Shown here piece by piece: positions 1 through 6,800 of a stretch of 10,316 nucleotides of DNA; position 1 is the first letter of the stretch; each line of letters starts with the position of its first letter. Position numbers and translations under genes: made by a program. Origin of the DNA: Bryobacteraceae bacterium (GTDB taxonomy: Bacteria; Acidobacteriota; Terriglobia; Bryobacterales; Bryobacteraceae); assembly GCA_030044325.1 (NCBI GenBank), contig JASHWA010000105.1:1-10316 (forward strand). The letters run 5' to 3'. Under the pieces are notes generated by a model. That model ran no database searches, was not told where the DNA came from, and was given only the letters and a program-made list of their open reading frames with translations.

Positions 1-76
1 ACTGTGACCAACGGTCGGAATCCATGCCGGCGCCCGCTTCAACGGTAGTCTACAGAGGCCTCTCCGAATATGCAAA

Positions 77-165
77 TTCGGGCGCCAATATAGTTGACGC
101 ATCGACCGGGCAGGCCGAATTTCCGCCTGGCTGTCTAAGCACAGGGCCAAATATTGGCGGTCGAG
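77..165. repeat. Imperfect inverted repeat, possible structured RNA
   Basis: CGCCAATAT at 83-91 is the exact reverse complement of ATATTGGCG at 151-159. After one G-G mismatch the pairing continues outward for five more positions (77-81 with 161-165, two of them G-U wobbles). Inside the 59-nt loop a second small hairpin, CAGGC at 111-115 with GCCTG at 125-129, can form, giving a branched fold. It lies in a gene-free stretch. I match it to no known RNA family; it may be a small RNA, a regulatory site or chance. Confidence 0.35.
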
Positions 166-262
166 TTAGAATCGTGCGCCGAACGTCGACCCAATCAGGG
201 GAGGCTCTATGGCAACTGCCGTTGTATCGGCCGTGAGAGTCTGTGTGGGAACCGGCTAAACC

Positions 263-280
263 CGCGCCATGGCTGGCGCG
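263..280 (-). terminator. Possible terminator hairpin after the PEBP gene
   Basis: CGCGCCA (263-269) and TGGCGCG (274-280) form a perfect 7-bp GC-rich stem with a 4-nt loop, about 35 nt beyond the minus-strand PEBP stop codon. On the minus strand it is followed only by GGGTTT, so there is no proper T-tract. It could also be chance in GC-rich DNA. Confidence 0.25.
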
Positions 281-315
281 GCTGGCAGGCGCGTGAGTGC
301 ATACGAGAGCGGCGG

Positions 316-927
316 TTATTGCGGCGGCGCGTGGAATCGGCCGGTCCAGGCGGCTTTGCCGATGACGTGACCATCCATGGCCTTCAGCAAATCGTCGCGC
401 GTGGTTGCGGCGGGCAGATCGAGCTTGGTATCCAGGGCGTAAAACTCGAAGATGTAGTGATGAAAGGGTCCCGGTCCCGCGCCCGGTCCGAAGTATCCGC
501 CCGGATTGCCGCCGCGCGCGCGCAGGCCGGGGCCGTTACGGGTTCCGTCGGGAAGGTCGCCGGCGCCGAGACCTTCGGGCAGACCTTTGGCAGTCGCGGG
601 GATATTGAACGCAGTCCAGTGCAGCGTGTCGGCAGTGGTTTTGTTGGTCGAATTTTCCACGTCGTGAAAGATTACGGCGTAGCTTTGGAGCGCTTCGGGC
701 GCGGAAGCTTCATTGGATCCCTGGGTCCAATGGAATTCGAAGGCGGGGGATTTATTCTCGCCGCGGAACGCGTTTTTCATGGGAACCTCCCCGCCATCGG
801 GCCAGGCGTTGGAGCTCACGGAAAACACCAGGCGCGGCGCCCCTTTGGGAGCGGCGTTCTGCGCATGTGCGCCGGCGGTAAGGACCGCAAGGGCGAGGTA
901 AAGTCCAGGGAATCGGTGATCGTTCAT
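316..927 (-). CDS. Exported YbhB/YbcL family (PEBP, Raf-kinase-inhibitor-like) protein
   Basis: A 203-residue protein of the phosphatidylethanolamine-binding protein fold, YbhB/YbcL branch. It starts with a signal peptide (hydrophobic residues about 8-20, likely cleavage after AHA at 20-22), so it should be periplasmic. PEBP landmarks are visible in order: the ligand-pocket FHDVE at 87-91, HWTAFNIP at 103-110, the GP-rich loop followed by HHYIFEFYALD (147-166), and a C-terminal IGKAAWTGRF. A glycine-rich insertion lies around 134-153. The start is supported by GGAGG (complement of 934-938) six bases upstream of ATG. The gene lies 79 bp downstream of the sugar dehydrogenase on the same strand and may be cotranscribed with it. 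The biochemical role of bacterial YbhB/YbcL proteins is unsettled, so the family is secure but the function is not. Confidence 0.9.
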   Translation of the reverse strand: MNDHRFPGLYLALAVLTAGAHAQNAAPKGAPRLVFSVSSNAWPDGGEVPMKNAFRGENKSPAFEFHWTQGSNEASAPEALQSYAVIFHDVENSTNKTTADTLHWTAFNIPATAKGLPEGLGAGDLPDGTRNGPGLRARGGNPGGYFGPGAGPGPFHHYIFEFYALDTKLDLPAATTRDDLLKAMDGHVIGKAAWTGRFHAPPQ

Positions 928-1006
928 GAGGTGCCTCCAGTGATCAGGTTGGTGCTGGTCTGAGAATCCATTCTAATCTACACACGCCAGGAAGAGGGCC
1001 GGAGCG

Positions 1007-2245
1007 CTAATTCGAACCGACCGCTTTCGGCGTCACATGGATCAGCGCGCCGGGATTGGCGTCTTCGAGCATCCACAGCGAGCCATCGGGACCTTCTTCG
1101 ACATCGCGGATGCGGCGGCCCACATCCCAGCGCTCGGCCGCCTGAGCGCCTCCGTGGCCGTCGAAGATAATGCGGTTGAGAGACTTGGTCGCCAGCCCAC
1201 TGACAAAGCCATTCCCGTCCCATTGCGGGAAGGTCTGAGTGCCGCGGTAGAACATCAGATTCCCGGGCGCGATCACCGGCGCCCAATAGAGCACCGGCTT
1301 GGCCAGGTCCGGCCGCGTGTCGGGGTTGGGAATCGGCACGCCGTTATAGTTCATGCCGTAAGAGACCAGCGGCCAGCCGTAATTTTTTCCCTTCTCGATC
1401 AGGTTGAGCTCGTCGCCGCCGCGCGGGCCGTGCTCGACCTCCCACAGTTCACCAGTCGGGGAAAACGCGAGTCCATAAGGTGTGCGGACGCCGCTGGCCC
1501 AGGTTTCCGCCGGCGTCAGATTGGGGCTGGTGAAGGTATAAGTGCTGACCACCTTCGCGTTCTTGGCAGCTTCGGTGTCTCGGGGCGGATCGATCAGCGG
1601 GATCGTGGCAGCGCCGGTTTTGCCGAAGTCGGGATTGCCGGGGGCGGGATTGCCGTCGAGGGTGAGGCGCAGGATCTTGCCTACGGGCTGGTTCGGATCC
1701 TGAGCGGGGGTCATGCGCTGGCGGTCGCCGACCGCGAGGAACAGGTACTGGCCGTCGGGCGAGAAGGCGACCTGCGCCCCCGCCTGTCCGCCCTTGCCTC
1801 TGGGCATCTGGCGCCATAACACCTCGAAGTTTCCCAATCTGGCGGAGGTCGCGCCGGCGTTCAGCCTGGCGCGCGCCAGCACCAGCCCGCCGCCGTAGTC
1901 GCCTGGCTCGACGTAAGTGAGATAGATGCTCCGGTCCGTGGCGTAATGGGGCGAGAGGAACACGCCCAGCATTCCGTCCTGACCCTGCCAATAAACCGGC
2001 GGGGTATTGCCGACCTGGATCTTGTCGCCCTGCTGCGTCACGAGCCAGACGGGCCCGACCTTTTCGGTGATCAGCATGCGCCCATCGGGCAGGAACGCGA
2101 TGCGCCAGGGCAGTTCAAAGGTGGTCACCGTGGTCATGGTGAAAGGCAGGGCGGCTTCGGGCTTCTTCTCGCCCACGTTCACCTGAGCGGGGAGTGCCAC
2201 GGATGCCAGCGTGCAAAGCAACGCCGTTGTTGCGAATTTCGTCAT
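1007..2245 (-). CDS. Exported PQQ-dependent sugar dehydrogenase (glucose/sorbosone dehydrogenase family)
   Basis: A 412-residue exported six-bladed beta-propeller of the soluble quinoprotein aldose dehydrogenase family (sGDH/YliI type), which oxidises sugars in the periplasm with PQQ. ATG at 2245 is preferred over an in-frame start 36 bases further upstream: it has AAGGAG (complement of 2251-2256) five bases before it and begins a clean signal peptide ending near PAQ (19-21). Family motifs include RIAFLPDGRMLITE (48-61), DGMLGVFLSPHY (90-101), AFSPDGQYLFLAVGDRQR (160-177), GKILRL, SGVRTPYG (251-258, R254 matching the conserved active-site arginine), EHGPRGGDELN (271-281) and GKNYGWP. The catalytic base is normally the His in a DHxxGR-like motif; here the aligned stretch reads GQAGAQ with Q154. 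Reduced or altered activity, or a divergent subfamily, is possible. An aldehyde dehydrogenase remnant lies just upstream on the same strand. Confidence 0.9.
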   Translation of the reverse strand: MTKFATTALLCTLASVALPAQVNVGEKKPEAALPFTMTTVTTFELPWRIAFLPDGRMLITEKVGPVWLVTQQGDKIQVGNTPPVYWQGQDGMLGVFLSPHYATDRSIYLTYVEPGDYGGGLVLARARLNAGATSARLGNFEVLWRQMPRGKGGQAGAQVAFSPDGQYLFLAVGDRQRMTPAQDPNQPVGKILRLTLDGNPAPGNPDFGKTGAATIPLIDPPRDTEAAKNAKVVSTYTFTSPNLTPAETWASGVRTPYGLAFSPTGELWEVEHGPRGGDELNLIEKGKNYGWPLVSYGMNYNGVPIPNPDTRPDLAKPVLYWAPVIAPGNLMFYRGTQTFPQWDGNGFVSGLATKSLNRIIFDGHGGAQAAERWDVGRRIRDVEEGPDGSLWMLEDANPGALIHVTPKAVGSN

Positions 2246-2349
2246 CGTTTCTCCTTGTTTCCTCAGTCTGCCGACGCACAAGCGGTCCCGGCCGGAGGTG
2301 CGAGGTGCGCGATGGGGCGATCCATCCGGCGCAGCTCGTTCGAATAACT

Positions 2350-2670
2350 CTACAACTTTACCGTGACCGTCTTTACTTCAGTGTACTGTTGCAGACCGCA
2401 CTCGCCCAGCTCCCGGCCGATACCGGATTGCTCGAAGGCGGCGCCTGCCGCATGAACCGCTTTATCCACGTCTTATCCACGTCTTATCCACGTCTTATCC
2501 ACGTCGGCCGCGTCGGCTTCGGCGATCCGGCAGATCGCCTCGCCGGCAGACGGGTCGATGGTCGCAAAGGTCTTGCCCGAGACGCTGGGGACCCAGCGAT
2601 TGTTGATCAGAAGTTGGGTAGCCGAAATCGGCACCTGGTGTTCGGTCGGATGGGTCATCACGGACGCCAT
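2350..2670 (-). pseudogene. Aldehyde dehydrogenase remnant: N-terminus joined to C-terminus, core deleted
   Basis: Reading down the minus strand from ATG at 2670 (GGAG at the complement of 2676-2679), residues 1-59 are a recognisable NAD(P)-aldehyde dehydrogenase N-terminus (LLINNRWVPSVSGKTF, TIDPSAGE, ADAADVDK). An in-frame TAA at 2473-2475, created by the tandem repeats, ends this frame after 65 residues. Beyond it the same frame continues DVDKAVHAAGAAFEQ and then directly SGIGRELGECGLQQY, TEVKTVTVKL and a stop at 2350-2352, which is the family's C-terminus. Functional enzymes have about 480-500 residues; here about 400, including the nucleotide-binding fold and the catalytic Cys and Glu, are missing. 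The whole 107-codon span keeps one frame, so with a single repeat copy it would encode a 96-residue mini-protein. I infer an internal deletion followed by repeat expansion. Confidence 0.85.
2462..2505. repeat. Four perfect 11-bp tandem repeats (TTATCCACGTC)
   Basis: The unit TTATCCACGTC occurs four times without mismatch or spacer, at 2462-2472, 2473-2483, 2484-2494 and 2495-2505. One copy corresponds to the normal coding sequence of the aldehyde dehydrogenase remnant (ACGTGGATAA within DVDK); the three extra copies add 33 bp. That preserves frame arithmetically but brings a TAA into frame. Each unit contains TTATCCACG, one base away from the bacterial DnaA box TTATCCACA, and the period is close to one helical turn. 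Slipped-strand expansion is the simplest explanation. Confidence 0.95.
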
Positions 2671-2952
2671 AGGAACTCCGTTTTTCCGTCAAGTCTTGCC
2701 TACACGACAATGTAAGCTACACTAGACGATAGCACGATTCTCACAAGAAGCATGATCGCACGCGAACACATTTCCGGCATGCTGGCCACGCTGTGCTCTT
2801 ATGAAGACTGTTTCGGTCCGTTGGCAGTGCCTGAAACGTGCTTTGACCGCTCCCTATGGTCGCGCCTCGGTGCCGGCGCTTTACTACTCCCCGAGGCAGA
2901 GTTGAGGCGCTCGCGACTTGTTTACGTGCTATAGTCGTGGATAAAAGATCCT
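2671..2952. promoter_or_regulatory. Divergent intergenic region upstream of modA
   Basis: No gene is convincing in these 282 bp; a 60-codon plus-strand frame here lacks any recognisable feature. Near its right end is TGCTATAGT (2927-2935), a good extended -10 match, with no clear -35. It would place the start of transcription about 11 nt before the modA ATG. Upstream lie overlapping inverted repeats (2862-2910). TGTTTACGTG at 2919-2928 overlaps the -10, and a single TTATCCACG on the minus strand (complement of 2936-2944) sits between the -10 and the ATG. No molybdenum-cofactor riboswitch or ModE-type palindrome was recognised. Confidence 0.4.
2862..2910. repeat. Overlapping, mutually exclusive inverted repeats upstream of modA
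   Basis: GCGCCTC (2862-2868) can pair with GAGGCGC (2904-2910), while the overlapping GCCTCGG (2864-2870) can pair with CCGAGGC (2891-2897). Both stems are 7 bp and perfect, and they share GCCTC, so only one can form at a time. They lie upstream of the likely -10, which suggests protein-binding half-sites rather than an attenuator unless transcription starts further upstream. Confidence 0.35.
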
Positions 2953-3729
2953 ATGCTAGGGCGCTGTTTCCCCTGTCTCCCGCTCCTCGCCGGCGCCCTG
3001 CTGCTGCGGCCAGCGGCCGTTGCGGGGCAGGCCCGCGAAAACGGCGCGGGCCAGGTGACCGTGGGAGCGGCCGCCAATCTGACCGATGTCTTCCGTCAGG
3101 CCGGGCGGGAATTCGAAGCCCAGACCGGCATTCATCCGGTGTTCAGCTTCGCTTCGACCGCGCAGCTCGCGCAGCAGATCGAAAATGGAGCGCCGTACGA
3201 CGCCTTCGCCGCGGCCGATTCCGAGCACGTCGCCAAACTCGAAAAGGAGAATCTGCTGCAGCCGGGCAGCCGCGCGGTTTACGCCACGGGCGTGCTGGCG
3301 CTGTGGATTCCTGCGTCGAGCCACGCCAAGGTGAATCGCATCGAGGATCTGGTTTCTCCTGACGTGAAGGTGATCGCGGCCGCCAATCCGCAGCTCGCTC
3401 CATACGGCGAAGCGACCATCCAGACGCTCCAGCATCTGGGCATCCTGGATCAGGTCAAATCCCGGATCGTGTACGCCCCGAACATCAACGTAGCGCGGCA
3501 GTATGGAACCTCAGGCAACGCCGATGCGGTCTTTACGGCGTATTCGCTGGTTCTCAAAGAATCCGGAAAAGTGATGCGCGTGAGTGAAGATCTGCATCGG
3601 CCCATCCGCCAAGAGTTGGGCATCGTAAAAAATTCGGCGCATCTTGCCGAAGCGCGGCGGTTCACGGATTTTCTGCTCCACGGCCGCGGCAAACAGATTC
3701 TGGCGAGCTTCGGATACCAGGTGCGCTGA
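2953..3729 (+). CDS. modA: Molybdate/tungstate-binding periplasmic protein ModA
   Basis: A 258-residue extracytoplasmic solute-binding protein that captures molybdate or tungstate in the periplasm, normally delivering it to a ModBC ABC transporter. The signal peptide spans about residues 1-27 (hydrophobic LLAGALLL, cleavage near AVAGQA). Family landmarks: GAAANLTDVF (38-47), FSFASTAQLAQQI (64-76), GAPYDAFAAAD (79-89), ALWIPA (116-121), AAANPQLAPYGEA (142-154), and the C-terminal GKQILASFGYQVR. Asn at 42, where E. coli ModA has a ligand-binding Ser, and the NPxxAPYG motif resemble the Azotobacter ModA (AvModA) branch. The ATG has no good Shine-Dalgarno sequence and lies about 11 nt after the predicted transcription start. 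No modB or modC follows; the next gene, 118 bp on, is a TonB-dependent receptor. Whether the ligand is molybdate, tungstate or another oxyanion cannot be told from sequence. Confidence 0.92.
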   Translation: MLGRCFPCLPLLAGALLLRPAAVAGQARENGAGQVTVGAAANLTDVFRQAGREFEAQTGIHPVFSFASTAQLAQQIENGAPYDAFAAADSEHVAKLEKENLLQPGSRAVYATGVLALWIPASSHAKVNRIEDLVSPDVKVIAAANPQLAPYGEATIQTLQHLGILDQVKSRIVYAPNINVARQYGTSGNADAVFTAYSLVLKESGKVMRVSEDLHRPIRQELGIVKNSAHLAEARRFTDFLLHGRGKQILASFGYQVR

Positions 3730-3830
3730 GCGGCAACCGCACCGACGCACAATCGCGATGGATTCCACTCCGCGTGCCGCACATGGGCTCAGGCGCTGTC
3801 TGCCCCGGTGCGGCTTTGTCTTGTGTAGTA

Positions 3831-3836
3831 TACAAT
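3831..3836 (+). promoter_or_regulatory. Possible -10 element of the TonB-receptor gene
   Basis: TACAAT (within GTATACAATGG) matches the sigma-70 -10 at five of six positions. No convincing -35 lies at the proper distance. It would start transcription only about 5 nt before the preferred ATG at 3848, suggesting a leaderless message. Weak evidence on its own. Confidence 0.25.
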
Positions 3837-3847
3837 GGTCTGTTTAC

Positions 3848-6800
3848 ATGACACACCCAGAGAAAACCTGCATCGTTTTTCTGCTGTCGCTCCTCCCTGC
3901 CGGCGCACAGACTTCTGCGATTCTTTCGGGAACGGTCACGGATCCTTCAGGAGGTGCAATACAGGCCGCCACGGTAACCGTCACCAACGCGAATACCGGA
4001 GGGGTCCGCCGCACTGTGACGGATGCCGCCGGACGCTATGAGGTTGCGTCCCTTCCGGTCGGGGATTACCAGGTGCGGGTCTCAAAGCCGGGCTTTGCAG
4101 ACGAGTTGCGGACGGGTGTCCAGCTTGTCGTGGGGCAGGCGGCGACGATCGATTTCACCATGCCCATCGGTCAGACCTCTCAAACTGTAACCGTCAACGG
4201 AGATGCTCCGCTGGTTGAGAACACCACGGCCGACATCTCCGGGCTGGTACCCGGACAAGAGATTCGCGAGCTGCCGCTGAACGGCCGCAGTTTCGATGAG
4301 CTGATGACGCTCAATCCCGGCGTGGTGAATTTTACATGGGAAAAGACGGGGGGCGTGGGAGTCTCGAATTCCACCAACGGCAACAATTTTTCGGTCGACG
4401 GGAATCGCCCGCAGCAGAATCTATACCTGCTCAACGGCGTCGAATTCACGGGCGCTGCGGAGAATAATATGCAGCCGGGAGGCGTGAGCCAGGAACTGCT
4501 CGGTGTGGACGCGGTGGCCGAATTCAACCTGCTCCGCGACAGCTATGGCGCCGAATATGGAAAACGTCCCGGCGCGCAGGTGGTGATCGTAACGCGATCC
4601 GGCGGAAATGATTTTCACGGGTCGGTGTATGAGTTTCTGCGCAACAACGATCTGGACGCGCGCAATTTCTTTAACGGAGCTTCCGTACCCGGGTTTCAGC
4701 GTAACCAGTTCGGCGCGGCGCTCGGGGGGCCGATCAAGAAAGACACCACGTTCATTTTTGCGAATTTGGAAGGTTTGCAGCAGCACCTTCATCAGGCCGG
4801 CGTGGACCTGGTGCCCGACAACAATGCCCGCAGCGGCAATCTTCCCTGTTCGCTGATCAGTCCGGCGCCGAGCCCCTGCCCGACGTCAGGCCTGGCGTTT
4901 GTCGGCGTCTCTCCATACATCAATGCGTGGCCCGGGCCGACTCCCGGCGCTCCCGATTTCGGGGGCATCGCCGAGGCGCTCAACACGCCGCTGCAAACCA
5001 TTCGCGACGACTTCGGCACCGCGCGGCTGGACCACGTCTTTTCAACCAGTGACCAGTTGGCCGCGATCTACACGGTCGACGACAGCCACTCTTTCACGCC
5101 GACCAGCACCAATGCGTACATGACCGACGTCGCAAGCCTGCGCGAGCAGGTCGCCAGCCTGCATGAAACGCACGTGTTTTCGCCGACCGTAGTGAACTCG
5201 GCGACCTTCGGCTACTCCCGTGCGAGCTACTACTTTACGGGCGAGCCGACGCCCGGTACGCCCGCGGCGAGCCTTTCCGGTTTTCTTACCGGCGACCCGG
5301 TGGGAGCGCTGAACGTCGGCGGGAGCTCCGCGTCCAATCCAGCCGCTGCCATCGGACTGGCCGGAGCCAACAATGGAAGCAATCTGTCCGTGAACCGAAA
5401 CATTTTCACCTACGAAGACCAGATAACGTGGAACAAGGGCATGCATTCGATCAGCGGGGGCGTCTGGTTCGAGCGGTTGGAGTCGAATGAGCTTCTGGCG
5501 CTCAGCCAGTACGGTCAGGATACCTTCACCAGCCTCCAGACGTTTCTCCAGGGAACCGGGACACTGGTTTACGACCCCGCGCCGACGCCGCTCGGCTGGC
5601 GAACGACGATGGGAGCATTCCATCTTCAGGACTCGATGCGCCTGACGCCGAAATTGACGCTTACGCTCGGTTATCGCCAGGAGTTCGACACCGGCTGGAA
5701 TGAAGCGTACGGCCGCGCTTCGAACTATGGATACAGTGGCGGCTTCATCGACGCGACGCCAACGATCGGCTCGCCGGTGTTCACCGTGAACCACGCTGAG
5801 TTCCTGCCGCAGCCGAGAGCGGGAATCGCGTGGAGCCCGATTTCCGGTCCGCGCACTACGGTGCTTCGTGCGGGCTTCGGGATGTACAACGATCTTCAGG
5901 ATGCGCTCGGGTACCGCACCGATCAGAACGCACCTTACAATCCGACCTACAGTCTGGCCAACGCGGCGGTCACGCAGTTCCCGATTTTGCAATCGGCGCC
6001 GGTGCCCGCAGCCGCGAAACTCGTTCCCGGGGGCGTGCAGCCGAATCTTTACACGCCGACTCTGATTTCGTGGTCCTTCCATGTCGAACAGGAGATCACC
6101 AAGAGTACGGCTTTGACCATCGGCTACGTGGGCTCGCATGGTTACCATGAACTGGTCGGGGTAGACGGGAATGAGCCTGTCCCGGTGATCTGTCCGGCTT
6201 CGCCCTGTCCTGCCGATTATCCATCCAGCTTCCCCGCGCCGCTGGCGGGTTCACCGATTCCCGCCGGGACCTATTACAACCCGACCTCCACTAAACCGCA
6301 GGCGTCGTTGGGTCCCACCTGGACGTATTTTTCGGAAGGCATCGCGTCCTACCATTCCCTGCAAATCGACGTGAACCACCGCTTCGAACACGGATTCACC
6401 GTGCGCGGCGCGTACACGTGGTCCAAGGCACTCGACGACGGCGATTCCCCCAACGCGACCACCTCCGGCAACGAACCCGCGCTGCTCTCGAATCCTTTCG
6501 ACCCAAAGGCTGACTACGGGCTGGCGAATTTCGATGTGCGCAACGCGGCGGTGATCAGCGTCTTTTATCAGCTTCCCTCTTTGCACAATCGCCTGGCGAG
6601 CGGCTGGGGAGCCGGCTCCGTCGTCACGCTGCAAGACGGCTTCCCTTTCACGCCGCAGCTTAGCTACAATCCTTCGAACAGCGGCGACACCAAGAATCCC
6701 GTGCGGCCGTTCGTGAACCCGAATTTCAGCGGCAACGTGATTATCGGCTCGCCCAATGAATGGTTCAATCCAGCGGCGTTTCTTGCGCCTCCCAATAACA

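Larger units (their letters stand above)
1..315. other. Left-edge stretch without a recognisable gene
   Basis: I recognise no protein family, tRNA or rRNA in either strand here. A 70-codon plus-strand frame at 24-236 has no recognisable motif and is not called. The stretch holds an imperfect long inverted repeat (77-165), a tiny 16-codon frame at 209-259 behind a strong purine-rich Shine-Dalgarno-like run, and a short GC hairpin (263-280) just past the 3' end of the neighbouring minus-strand gene. It may contain the promoter or 3' end of a gene lying left of the window, or a small RNA, but nothing settles this. Confidence 0.4.

Noticed and set aside
154..963. 269-codon plus-strand frame opposite the PEBP gene
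   Set aside because: Arg/Gly-rich low-quality translation antisense to a clear family member; a GC-codon shadow.
1037..1819. 260-codon plus-strand frame opposite the sugar dehydrogenase
   Set aside because: Shadow frame; no motif, and the minus-strand protein has many family motifs across the same bases.
2246..2281. Upstream in-frame start for the sugar dehydrogenase
   Set aside because: The ATG at 2245 has a strong RBS within this segment and starts the signal peptide directly.
2462..2505. CRISPR-like repeat array
   Set aside because: Units are 11 bp and contiguous with no spacers; this is a simple tandem repeat within a coding remnant.
2752..2934. 60-codon plus-strand frame upstream of modA
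   Set aside because: No RBS, no recognisable motif, and it runs into the likely modA promoter.
2671..2952. Molybdenum-cofactor riboswitch upstream of modA
   Set aside because: Searched by eye because of the context; the characteristic conserved blocks are not present and the likely leader is only about 11 nt.
3644..3847. Upstream in-frame extension of the receptor gene
   Set aside because: It overlaps the end of modA by 86 bp and encodes a basic, non-signal-like N-terminus; ATG at 3848 begins a proper signal peptide.
5042..6148. 368-codon minus-strand frame inside the TonB receptor gene
   Set aside because: Arg/His-rich composition typical of an antisense shadow; the plus-strand receptor is continuous through it.
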